From positions 21,846,501 to 21,910,500 of the forward strand of contig AP031356.1 of the NCBI GenBank assembly GCA_037833965.1: 64,000 nucleotides of DNA, in the 5' to 3' direction. Position 1 is the first letter of the stretch; every line of letters begins with the position of its first letter. The translations under genes and the position numbers were made by a program. The notes beneath the pieces were generated by a model that was not told the DNA's origin, did no database searches, and worked only from the letters and a program-made list of their open reading frames with translations. Source of the stretch: Marchantia polymorpha subsp. ruderalis (taxonomy: Eukaryota > Streptophyta > Marchantiopsida > Marchantiales > Marchantiaceae). Of this stretch, positions 1 to 8,939 are shown in pieces.

Positions 1-159
1 CTCGAAGTGGAGGTGTCCGCCGCGTTGCAGCGTTTGGGACTGCGCAGTCGAGCGGAAGATTGGCAGGGTAGGGAGTTAGTGCGCGGCAGTCGGCCGCGCA
101 GGAGACGTAGTACAGGTTCCGCGGAGTGTAGTGTAGCGTGGTTCCGTGCAGGCGTGTAG
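1..159 (+). CDS. LTR-encoded ORF, family B, C-terminal end
   Basis: The last 52 codons of a family B LTR ORF, open from base 1 to a TAG at 157-159. The reading covers the end of the coiled-coil region, an arginine-rich run and the shared tail WFRAGV seen at the C-termini of the B ORFs at 48108-51227 and 57448-60585. The rest is outside the window, so whether this copy is intact cannot be judged. Function is unknown. Confidence 0.7.
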   Translation, partial: LEVEVSAALQRLGLRSRAEDWQGRELVRGSRPRRRRSTGSAECSVAWFRAGV

Positions 160-195
160 TGTAGTGCAGTGTAGTGCTAGGTAGGACTTAGAAGG

Positions 196-224
196 TATAA
201 AATGGTTCCAGGCGTTTTGCCTGG
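196..224 (+). promoter_or_regulatory. LTR TATA box plus hairpin (B1)
   Basis: TATAAAA (196-202) lies 37 nt after the ORF stop. Five bases on is the perfect stem-loop CCAGGC-GTTTT-GCCTGG (208-224). The same pair occurs in every LTR here: A copies at 1562-1590 (minus), 5569-5597, 37297-37325 and 54583-54611; B copies at 41950-41978 (minus), 51264-51292 and 57383-57411 (minus). It is the likely core promoter for the retroelement RNA, marking the U3/R boundary. Confidence 0.7.
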
Positions 225-610
225 GGTTCTTTCCCAACCTCAGAAGTATAGATCAGGAACCCATTTCCTTTGCGTGTTTGTGTCCTTGAGTTCTGTCACC
301 ACGCAGGAGGAGTTACAACTTAGCGTTCCGCATTTTGTAGCTGAAGGCCTTCGGCCGAATGTTCAGAGCTAGTCCATTGGTTAGAGACTTGAGTAGTTCG
401 GATCTGCACCTGCGGGTGACTGCCGATGCTCAGAGCCTGTGACTAGTTAGATACTTGAACAGTTTCGCCCCTACACCTTCGAGTGTTCCTTTCTGATTGT
501 ACTCCCTTGGGATTTTTCCCCTGAATGCCAAAGTGAAGTTTTGCTACTTCGTGTAAGCCTTGGTTGTAAATTCAGGTTACGCTGCAGCAGGTGCCTTGAG
601 GGTAACCCCT

Positions 611-1074
611 GTAGTATTTCTGGGAATGACAAGTGCCTGAGAATTCAAACTCTTCAATAGACTGTTGTTGTGTTACTGGAATGTTTCACAGTGAGTCCTT
701 CAGTGCGGACCTGTGTTCTCTGCGCGTTTTGTGAGTTGAGAGTGTTGTTCACCGCGTAGGAGTGACTTCGATCCGAAGTAGGTAGTCCAAACCGGGTTTC
801 CTACACTAGCAGCAAGCTAGTGGAAGCGTTGTAAAAGCCGGAGTTGGAAGTCACTGCCCGCAGCTTTGCCGAGTGTGCTCGTGAGAGACTTTCCCCCTGA
901 AATCTTGAAGTAGAGGTCCTAACGGATCTCTGGGTTGTGTTTCTGTAAGTTTCAGGTGTGTGTGTGTGTGTGTTACGCTGCACTGTGCGACCTCCGAGTG
1001 CGCTCCGAGTGGACACTTGCAGTATTTCTGGGAGTGACAGTCGCCTGAGAATTCAAACTCCTCAATAGTCTGTT
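611..1074 (+). repeat. B-specific internal direct repeat in U5 (2 x 56 bp)
   Basis: Bases 611-666 and 1019-1074 are near-identical 56-bp segments (7 differences by eye), each ending in the same EcoRI-site-containing AATTCAAACTC motif. Family A has only the 3'-terminal copy. All B copies, including the decayed fragment at 16081-17204, have both, so this duplication is a family marker. Confidence 0.75.
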
Positions 1075-1561
1075 AAAACGTGACACTTTGTACCCTGTGT
1101 GTTCCTCTGTCCCTGTGGGTTCGACCTTTCTACCACTATATTGCAGTTTTAGCCTTTAGTGGGTTATTACAAGAACTTACTGAAAACACGATCCAGTAAC
1201 ACACACACAACCTGAATTACAAACCAAGGTTTACACGAAGTAATGAAACTTCACATTGGCATTCAGGGGAAACTTCCCGTAGGAGTACAATCAGGATATG
1301 TCACTCGAAGGAGTAGGGGGGAACTGTTCAAGTATCTAACTCGCAGCCGGCTCTAAGTATCAGAAATCACCCGCAGGTGCAGATCCGCACTACTCAAGTC
1401 TCTAACCGGGTGCGAGCTCTGAACATTCAGCCGAAGGCCTTCAACTACAACATACGGTAACTTCGCTATGCTGCAGCTTCTCTACGTGGTGCCAGGACCA
1501 AATGCACAAACACGCCAAGAAAGTGAGTTCCTGATCTGCACTTCCGAAACTGGAAGAGTCC

Positions 1562-1590
1562 CAAGGCAAAACGCCTTGATCTATTTTATA
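1562..1590 (-). promoter_or_regulatory. LTR TATA box plus hairpin (A1)
   Basis: Minus-strand TATAAAA (1590-1584) followed five bases later by the stem-loop CAAGGC-GTTTT-GCCTTG (1578-1562). The A stem differs from the B stem by paired changes, so pairing is kept. Confidence 0.68.
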
Positions 1591-1623
1591 CTCTCAAAAG
1601 ATCCTAACTAGCACTACGCTATC

Positions 1624-4179
1624 CTATCTACCACTCGCAGCATCTGCGCGAAACCAAACTACTCTACTGCACTCAGCAGATCCGGTGCTGCGCCTCCTGC
1701 GCGCCGGACTGCTCCGCTTACTGTCTCTACCTTGCCAGTCTTCCGACCGGCTGCGTAACCCCAGGCGTCGGAGCGCTGCAGTGACTTCCGACTGCAAGTG
1801 CGCCATAGTGTCGCGCGCACCCGACAAGAAAGTTTCTAATTTCCTCGCCACTCGCCGCCGACTCCGACTGTCACCTTCCGTCAGGGCCGCCGCCCGAAGC
1901 TCGAACTCCCGGAGTGTAACCCTCTCTTGAGCTGCCACCTCCCAATGGGTATATCCTTTTAGACAACGAGTCACCCGTGCCGCCAACTCTCCTCGCGCCC
2001 TGCAGCTGCTCTCCACCTCTGCCAGCTGCATTTCTAATTCCGCACGTTGTGCCCTCAAATCCGAGCACTCGGTTTGCAAGTTGCGCAACAACTCCTCATC
2101 CTCCTTGCGGGCTCTTTGACTTTCTTCTAAGGCGCGCGTCTGGCGCGCAAGCTCGGCTGCTAGGACTTTGTTCTGTCTCCGCTCCTCCTGCAAGTCCGAC
2201 TCGATCTTTGCCCGTATTAGCTCGGCCTCCGCCTGACTCTTCGTCGCCGCATCCTCCTTCTGCTGCTGCAAGGCTTGGTATAGCTTCTGGGTGACCGCCA
2301 GGTGTTGTCGGAGGGCGGTGTTCCTATCCACATATACTCCGCACCTAGAGGCCCACCTTGCCACCTTGCTCCTCGTCCTTCGCCTGATTGTCTCCACATA
2401 AGACTGCGGTTTTAAGGCACTTGCGTATTTGGATGTCTTGCGATCCAGATATCGCAGGAGTGGAACTATCTGTTCGCACAGCACCCCTGTTGGCGTTTTC
2501 TGCACCGAATCCTCTTCTTGCTCTTCCGAGCTCGTCTCATCCTCAGTCTCGAGGATCTCGGTCGCCACCGAATCCCTTGGCGACTCCCTGGAACTGTGGC
2601 GCGCAGCAGCTTCCGCTGCGACTGCTGCTCCACTGCCTGCTAAAATATCCAGGGCAGTGGGAGATCCCACTGCTTGAGCCCCTGTTCCGGCTTGATCTTC
2701 GGTCTGTGAAGGGGTCGACGCCGCAGTGACTTTTGTCACTCTTGATCCGCCCGCTTCTGCTGCCTGTCCTTCCGGCACAATCTGCGCGGAAGGTGTCCTT
2801 GCTGAAGGTGCGTCCGCCGAAGGCGTCCGCACACTCGTCGTTGGCCCCATCCGTCTCGCAGTCGGCGAATCCGACTGACTCTCTGTTGTCCGACTCGCAG
2901 TCGGCCGACCGGCAGTTGTCCGACTGGGAGTCGGATACACCCTGCGCGTCTTGACTCCACTTGGCCTGCTTGCTGGTGGCGTTCTTCCAGAAGTGCCTTC
3001 CGCCGAAGACGACCCTCTGAGGATTGTTGGCTCGTCAGCCAAACTCTCTTCTGCTTCCGGCCTGCTGGCCGGTTCAACGCGCCGTTCAGTTGGCCTTCCT
3101 TCCGCCTGTCGACCTTCAGTCATCCGACTCGCAGCCGGCCGGCTGTCAGTCCGTCCATCTCCTCCCGAAGGCCGTGGTGCCTTTTGTGCAGAGGTTTCTG
3201 CCGTCTTCCCTAGAATCTGAGCGATTATCTCTTCCTGTGTGAGATTCCGCCGGGTCGGAGTTTGCCTGGTCTCCTCAGTAACAGTTGGCATTTTGCGTGC
3301 CCTCTGTTTTGGTCGACTGTGAGGCTCGGGGGTGGGCCGACCACGAGTCGGCGCAGCTGGTACTTCCGGCTGCCTGTCCTCAGGTCTCTCATCCCACTTC
3401 CGCTTTCGCGGAATGCGCTCACTTCGACGTTCTTCTGGTGCTCTTGCTGGAGCCGGAGCCGGAGGCGTACTGGCAGGTTCCTCGTCCGGATCCGTGTCTA
3501 CTTCGGCCTCCCTCGAATATCTACCTGGATAAGTCCGGGTCAGCTGCGGAAACTGAGTTTTCTCAGCATTCGTCAAACATCCCATCGCCCGGTAAAACAC
3601 GATTAAGTAAGGCGATAGATGATTGAGCGTTCCTCCCCTCTCTTCTTGCGCATGTTGGCCCGTCACCTTCCACAGGAGCCGTGCCCAATGCACCGGAGCT
3701 CCTGACAACACTAGCTCCACGAATTCTACCTGCCAACCATGCATGTAAGCGGTCTTGGTCGGCTGCAATATCTGCAGCAATGCCGTCGCGACATTTCTCC
3801 GCAATCGATCCTTGTAATCCCGTGTCCGGAAACCGTTCTTGGGATGTCTAGCCACCTTGAAGAGCTCATTGTAAGAGACTTCTTCCTCCTGGGACACTTT
3901 CACGCTGTCGGCCTCGAAGAGGAGATCCCCTTCCTCGCCGGCACACCTGCCCAACACCTGCGCCCAATTGCAAATGTCCCATCTCTCTGGGTGTGGGCGA
4001 AATCCGCGAGAAGGCTTGTGTCTCTCTTGCAGATACTCGCGCACCATCTCCGGACATGTCCAATTCCACCCCCAGAGGAGAAAATCGAGCTTCAGCCTCA
4101 ACAGCACATCTTGAAATGCGCGTAGACCGATCTGCGGCACCCTGAGTGGAGACACTCGCAGCTGGGGAACCTTCGACAT
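1624..4179 (-). CDS. LTR-encoded ORF, family A, intact (851 aa)
   Basis: Sense-oriented ORF in the U3 of LTR A1 and the only uninterrupted A copy here. I start at the ATG of MSKVPQLRV because the preceding bases AACGCA and this ATG are shared with the family B ORFs; the frame is open 45 codons further upstream. Order of parts: a conserved domain (about residues 1-235) with KLDFLLWGWN, RDYKDR and NHLSP; a Pro/Arg/Ser/Thr hinge containing repeats such as SRTTE; an acidic stretch; a motif LLRYLDRK; a long Glu/Arg/Leu coiled coil; and a basic tail. It has no protease, reverse transcriptase, integrase or zinc knuckle. I do not recognise the family; a role for a retroelement accessory protein is inference only. 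Confidence 0.75.
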   Translation of the reverse strand: MSKVPQLRVSPLRVPQIGLRAFQDVLLRLKLDFLLWGWNWTCPEMVREYLQERHKPSRGFRPHPERWDICNWAQVLGRCAGEEGDLLFEADSVKVSQEEEVSYNELFKVARHPKNGFRTRDYKDRLRRNVATALLQILQPTKTAYMHGWQVEFVELVLSGAPVHWARLLWKVTGQHAQEERGGTLNHLSPYLIVFYRAMGCLTNAEKTQFPQLTRTYPGRYSREAEVDTDPDEEPASTPPAPAPARAPEERRSERIPRKRKWDERPEDRQPEVPAAPTRGRPTPEPHSRPKQRARKMPTVTEETRQTPTRRNLTQEEIIAQILGKTAETSAQKAPRPSGGDGRTDSRPAASRMTEGRQAEGRPTERRVEPASRPEAEESLADEPTILRGSSSAEGTSGRTPPASRPSGVKTRRVYPTPSRTTAGRPTASRTTESQSDSPTARRMGPTTSVRTPSADAPSARTPSAQIVPEGQAAEAGGSRVTKVTAASTPSQTEDQAGTGAQAVGSPTALDILAGSGAAVAAEAAARHSSRESPRDSVATEILETEDETSSEEQEEDSVQKTPTGVLCEQIVPLLRYLDRKTSKYASALKPQSYVETIRRRTRSKVARWASRCGVYVDRNTALRQHLAVTQKLYQALQQQKEDAATKSQAEAELIRAKIESDLQEERRQNKVLAAELARQTRALEESQRARKEDEELLRNLQTECSDLRAQRAELEMQLAEVESSCRARGELAARVTRCLKGYTHWEVAAQERVTLREFELRAAALTEGDSRSRRRVARKLETFLSGARDTMAHLQSEVTAALRRLGLRSRSEDWQGRDSKRSSPARRRRSTGSAECSRVVWFRADAASGR

Positions 4180-5536
4180 TGCGTTGCCTGCACACACACA
4201 AACGTTCTCCCTTTCGCTCGCTCTCTCACAATCGCCACTGCGCGTCGGCCTCTCAAGCACTGACTGCTCACTCTCTCTGCGCTCGTTCAAGATCGCTACT
4301 CCCAATTCTTTCAAGGTCCGCCAAGATCCTTGCGCAACTCGTCTCCGCCCTCTCTACTCTCACTGCAGGTCGCTCCGCCCTTGCGCGTAATCTTGGAACT
4401 GGAAATTGCAAAGTCAAGAATGAGAGAATGAGACTGGAGCGCAGTCTTTTCTTCTCCGATTTCAAGAACGTCCAACGTTCTTACTGGTTGCAACGTACGC
4501 AGCCGGCTATACGGCTTAACGGTTCGCCCTTTGCATGCGCGAATTCACGTCTCCGCATTGCGCGCATTCGCATGCTTAAACGTTGAATTCTCCCGCCGCC
4601 GCCACCTTCCGGACTCGAGTCCGCTGCAGGGTATACGTCGGCCCTGTTGTCTTTTCCTAACCCGCCCTTCTCCGGAGGCGTGTCGCCGCTGGTGCGTTCA
4701 TTATCCGTCGGCGCCTTGCTGGAGGCGCACATCCAGTCGGATCGAATTACGCCGGCGCGCAGTCGTACCGCCTATTTTGTCCTTTATGCCTCGTCCGTTG
4801 CTGCCGGCGCATATCCGCCAGCGCAACTCATGCCAGCGCATCCGGCCGTCAGCGCCACGTCGGAGGCGTACATCCGACCGGCGCTTTCCTTCCATGAACA
4901 GCCGCCAAAGGCGCTTCCGACTCTGAGTGGGTTTCCTCCTATGAGCGCGTGATTCCACCGAAGGCGCATCGCCGAGGGCGTACGGGAATTCTTTCCGGCT
5001 GTGAACCCTAGCGCGAACGGCGCATGTCCGGCTACGAGTTTTCCAACGCTCATAACTTCTCCATTCCTGATCCATCTCCGACGCTCTTGGACTCGTTAGA
5101 ACGAGCATCCCGAGCTCTTTCTAATGCAACTTCAACCAACTGGATCTACCGTGTATCCCGATTGTTATGAAGGTTTTCCCTTTTCGCGCTAGCGGCGCTT
5201 CGCCGAAGGCGCACTCATGGTCGGATGCCTTTAGAGGTCCGGGCCCTTCTCCTGACGTCTTTAGCAAAACCTCCTCCTGAGGTGTCTGCGCCGGAAGCGT
5301 AGCTTCCTTATACGCTAGAGGCGCGTGAATAGAGACACCTCAAAAAGGAGCTTTTGCCGAAGGCGCCGAAGACGTTGGCGTTAGTACATCCGACTACGTG
5401 ATTCTTTGTGCTCTCGTGACGATCTCATCAATCCACTCTATTTAGCGTACCCTTCTCTAGCTACAAACACTGCTTTGGTACTAGTTTTCTAAAATTGTTT
5501 AAATTCTGCAAAAAAAACAAAAAGTGTGTTACCACA

Positions 5537-6494
5537 GATAGCGTAGTGCTAGTTAGGATCTTTGAGGGTATAAAGTAGATCAAGGCGTTTTGCCTTGGGA
5601 CTCTTCCAGTTTCGGAAGTGCAGATCAGGAACTCACTTTATTGGCGTGTTTGTGCATTTTGGTCCTAGCACCACGTAGAGAAGCTGCAGCATAGCGAAGT
5701 TACCGTATGTTGTAGTTGAAGGCCTTCGGCTGAATGTTCAGAGCTAGCACCCGGTTAGAGACTTGAGTAGTGCGGATCTGCACCTGCGGGTGATTTCTGA
5801 TGCTCAGAGCCGGCTGCGAGTTAGATACTTGAACAGTTCCCCCTTACTCCTTCGAGTGACATATCCTGATTGTACTCCTACGGGAAGTTTCCCCTGAATG
5901 CCAATGTGAAGTTTTATTACTTCGTGTAAACCTTGGTTTGTAATTCAGGTTGTGTGTGTGTTACTGGATCGTGTTTCAGTAAGTTCTCAGTCGGGTCTGC
6001 ACTCCCTGCGTTTGGTGTGATAGTCGAGGGTGACGTCCACGGCGTATGAAGAGGCTTCGTTCCGAAGTGGGAAGTCCAGTCCGGGTACCCTCTGCTAGTT
6101 CCTGGCGGAAGGGCAGTAAAAGCCGGAGTGGGAGGCACTACCTGCAGAACCTCTGAGTGAACTTTTGAGACACTTTCCTCTTGAAATCCGAAGCGGAGGT
6201 CCTGACCGACCTCCGAGTTGTGCTTTTGCCTGTTTCAGGTGTGTGTGTGTGTGTGTGTTGAGTGACCACGCTGTACCGTGCATCCTCCGAGCATCCTCCG
6301 AGTTGAGATCCTCCTCCGAGTCGAGCCTCCGAGTCGAGCACTGCAGTATTTCTGGGAGTGACAGTCGCCTAGAATTCAAACTCTACAAAAGTCTGTTAAA
6401 ACGTGACATTTTTACTCTGTGTGTTGCCTCTGTCCCTGTGGGTTCGATCTTTTTACCACCATACTGCAGTTTTAGCCTTTGGTGGGTTATTACA
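5537..6494 (+). mobile_element. A-family LTR, 3' part (A2)
   Basis: The R/U5 end of a plus-oriented A-family LTR: TATA (5569-5575), hairpin (5581-5597), leader-like region, a CTCCGAGT-rich minisatellite (about 6285-6340) and the terminus GGTGGGTTATTACA. Its upstream half is displaced to the left by A1. It is inserted in the gag region of an opposite-strand retrotransposon; the right flank ATACC (6495-6499) should be its target duplication. Confidence 0.85.
5569..5597 (+). promoter_or_regulatory. LTR TATA box plus hairpin (A2)
   Basis: TATAAAG (5569-5575), then the perfect hairpin CAAGGC-GTTTT-GCCTTG (5581-5597), with the same five-base spacing as in the other LTRs. Confidence 0.65.
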
Positions 6495-8024
6495 ATACCC
6501 CATTTGCTTCCTCGGGTGGGGACAGCTTGGCGCGTAATGTCCCATGTCCCCGCAGTTGTAGCAACCATTGAATTGTGGTGGAGGTCGGTTGAAATTGGCC
6601 GGAGGTGCCATGCGTCTCGGTGGGAGCGTACCCGCCATTTCCCTCGGAACAAAGCGCGGTATATGCACCGGTGGGTTCGGAGTTGTAGCTGGAGCTGTCT
6701 GCACCGCGTAGGCGGTGTCCTCAACCGGCTCAGCATAATAAATGGGATTCTCCCACTGTGGTGCCCATTCGACCGCATTCACTGGGTAAGTCGGGCGAGC
6801 GGACATGCACTCCGTGTTGGCATGTCCCACCTGTCCGCACGTAGTACACCAGAGATTCGCCCGCTGTCTCGCAGGTGATTTACGTCGGTCTTGGCCTCCC
6901 ACTACATGAACTTTCAGGTCCGCAAAATTCTTTACCAGGTTGTCTACCTTGGCTGCGATGTCCCTTGGACTCTTCATTGGGATTCCCCTACCTCGATCCT
7001 TCTTCTTGATCGCGCTGCGTTTCTTCTTCCGTCTTTCTTCCTCTGAAGATGACGAGTCCTCTTCCTCTTCCGAGGAAGAACTTGATTCGGAGGAGCTTGA
7101 TTCTTCTGTCGAGGAAGGCGAGTTCCTTCTCTTCCGACGTCCGCCTTGCGATTTCTTCTTCGTCGACCGTCGGTCGCGTCTTCGAGTGTCAAGGGTTGAC
7201 GTTTCAAAGGTCTTTGCCGAAGCTATCACATCTTGGATTGTGTCAGTCTTGCCTCTCCTGCAGAAGGTCTCCATTTCTCTTGAGAGCCCTGTCACATACC
7301 AATCCACTGCTTGTTGCACCGAAAATGGTTCTCCTGGGCCTGTCTTCGGAATTCGATCTAGGAGGTCTTGGAATCTCTCAGTATAGTCTCGAAGATTCTC
7401 CTTCCGCTCGCGTCGAAGATTTTGAAGCCGGGTCAGTACTCGACTGTCATATCCGAGTTCGCGAAACCGCCTCAGAAACTTTTCCTTGAGCTGAGCCCAG
7501 GTCCGGATGCTAGTGGGGTCGGTGCTCTCATGGTTGTACCAGCTACGAGCTCTCCTGCGTAGCAGGCTAGGAAAGATTCGCAGTCTGTCTTCATCACTGG
7601 TCTCACGATTGGCGATGGAGACAGACTCGAAGAGCTTTATGTATGAATCTGCATCATCGTCGTCGCCCGTTCCCGTGTATCTTGGATACGAATGTTTTGT
7701 GATAGGTTGGGAAAACACCTGGCGGAGATTGGCTTGATGGTCTGCCATTGGTGATCCTGTCAACGGACTGATCCTCGGTTGGCCAAACTCAGGAAGAGTT
7801 TCTGTCGGAGGAATTTCCAATAGAACTGTTAGCTCAATGCTCGCGGTAGGTGAACTGGAACGCCTTTGTCTTCCAGCAGTCGGTGATGGCGATCTTTCTG
7901 CAGAGTCCTCACCGGGAGTCTTCTTTTTAGTTCGCCGTTTTGCTTCTACGGCTTTTTCTGAATCTCGACGGAGTTTTCGTGTGGCTCTCGCACTCAAGTT
8001 TCCCACACTATCGCTTGTCGACAT
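6495..8024 (-). CDS. gag: Retrotransposon Gag, C-terminally truncated
   Basis: 510 codons read from ATG 8024 without interruption to the LTR A2 insertion. Gag forms the virus-like particle and packages RNA. Residues about 115-240 fit the plant retrotransposon Gag capsid region, with the tryptophan-containing W-x-Q-L-K-E-K-F-L-R-R-F block and the L-x-N-L-R-R-E-R-K-E-N motif. A basic and Ser/Glu-rich linker follows, then two CCHC zinc knuckles, C393-X2-C-X4-H-X4-C406 and C488-X2-C-X4-H-X4-C501. Past 6495 the frame runs into the inserted LTR, so the end is not native. The primer site upstream shows it is the first gene of the element. Confidence 0.9.
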
Positions 8025-8067
8025 TCACCGAGCATTGCTGCTCAAGTATTCTGGTGTTGACGCACTG

Positions 8068-8085
8068 TCCCCGGCAGCGGCGCCA
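8068..8085 (-). other. Primer-binding site, tRNA-Asp type
   Basis: Minus strand TGGCGCCGCTGCCGGGGA. From memory of plant tRNA-Asp(GUC) 3' ends, 17 of 18 bases fit the complement (one C for T). It lies 22 nt inside the LTR end at 8108 and 44 nt before the gag ATG, as expected for first-strand priming. Several plant Ty3/gypsy lineages use this tRNA. Confidence 0.85.
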
Positions 8086-8107
8086 AAAAGAAGTCGTCGG
8101 CTTCTTA

Positions 8108-8437
8108 TGTAATAACCCACCAAAGGCTAAAACTGCAGTATGGTGGTAAAAAGATCGAACCCACAGGGACAGAGGCAACACACAGAGTAAAAGTGTCACG
8201 TTTAACAGACTTTTGTAGAGTTTGAATTCTCAGGCGACTGTCACTCCCAAAAATACTGCAGTGCTCGACTTGGAGGCTCGACTCGGAGGAGGATCTCGAC
8301 TCGGAGGATGCTCGGAGGATGCACAGTACAGCGTAGTCACTCAACACACACACACACACACACCTGAAACTGGCAAAAGCACAACTCGGAGGTCGGTCAG
8401 GACCTCCGCTTCGGATTTCAGGGGGAAAGTGTCTTAG
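8108..8437 (-). mobile_element. 5' LTR end of the gag-bearing element (A type), broken
   Basis: The U5-terminal 330 bp of the 5' LTR of the gag element, starting TGTAATAACCCACC on the plus strand. Diagnostic bases (GGTGGG before TTATTACA, ACCACCATACTGCAG) match family A, not B (AGTGGG, ACCACTATATTGCAG). It breaks at about 8437, where an LTR fragment of opposite orientation begins. Includes an AC/GT microsatellite at 8343-8362. Confidence 0.83.
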
Positions 8438-8939
8438 TTAAGTTCTCAGTCGGGTCTGCACTCCCTGCGTTTGGTGTGAGAGTCGAGGGTGACGTCCACG
8501 GCGTATGAAGAGGCTTCGTTCCGAAGTGGGAAGTCCAGTCCGGGTACCCTACGCTAGTTCCTAGCGGAAGGGCAGTAAAAGCCGGAGTGGGAGTCACTAC
8601 CTGCAGAACCTCTGAGTGAACTTTTGAGACACTTTCCCCCTGAAATCCGAAGCGGAGGTCCTGACCGACCTCTGAGTTATGCTTTTGCCAGTTTCAGGTG
8701 TGTGTGTGTGTGTGTGTGTGTTGAGTGACTACGCTGTACTGTGCATCCTCCGAGCATCCTCCGAGTCGAGCCTCCGAGTCGAGCACTGCAGTATTTCTGG
8801 GAGTGACAGTCGCCTGAGAATTCAAACTCTACAAAAGTCTGTTAAACGTGACACTTTTACTCTGTGTGTTGCCTCTGTCCCTGTGGGTTCGATCTTTTTA
8901 CCACCATACTGCAGTTTTAGCCTTTGGTGGGTTATTACA
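8438..8939 (+). mobile_element. A-family LTR 3'-end fragment (inverted partner of 8108-8437)
   Basis: Plus-oriented A U5, homologous to 5985-6494 and 37712-38212, ending TTACA at 8939. Its right end lies inside the family B ORF that continues at 8940 (flank GCTGC). Its left end is not a true LTR start: it begins internally at TAAGTTCTCAG, so it was joined to 8108-8437 by rearrangement. The last about 330 bp pair with 8108-8437 as a foldback. Confidence 0.8.

Larger units (their letters stand above)
1..1171 (+). mobile_element. B-family LTR, 3' part (B1), cut by window edge
   Basis: The 3' quarter of a B-family LTR: end of the LTR ORF, a TATA box (196-202), a hairpin (208-224), a leader-like R/U5 region with a GT microsatellite (about 957-972), and the terminus GTGGGTTATTACA. 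The sequence matches the 3' parts of the complete B copies at 46864-52242 and, inverted, 41006-46399 and 56439-61831. It is inserted into an inverted A-family LTR that resumes at 1172; the right flank AGAAC is the expected target duplication, but the left flank lies outside the window. Confidence 0.88.
1172..5536 (-). mobile_element. A-family LTR (A1), 3' end displaced by B1
   Basis: An inverted A-family LTR. Its 5' terminus is at 5536 (minus strand TGTGGTAACACAC), then about 1.3 kb of GC-rich leader, a complete ORF (4179-1624), hairpin and TATA region (1562-1590) and part of R/U5, until B1 interrupts it at 1171/1172. Right flank GATAG (5537-5541) is the expected target duplication; the element lies inside another A-family LTR whose 3' part resumes at 5537, just after the ORF stop position. 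Confidence 0.88.
6495..8107 (-). mobile_element. Ty3/gypsy-type internal region: primer site and gag, truncated
   Basis: The 5' part of the internal region of an LTR retrotransposon on the minus strand. From the LTR end at 8108 it runs through a 22-nt spacer, the primer-binding site (8085-8068), a short leader and gag (8024 onward). It stops at 6495 where LTR A2 is inserted; the rest of gag and any pol gene would lie to the left of the window. This is the only internal retroelement sequence here. Confidence 0.9.

Noticed and set aside
6138..8437. Inverted LTR-like ends on both sides of the gag region, as if a DNA transposon with long terminal inverted repeats
   Set aside because: The left LTR (A2) ends cleanly inside gag codons and is explained as a separate insertion, while the right LTR is in correct order with the primer site and gag.
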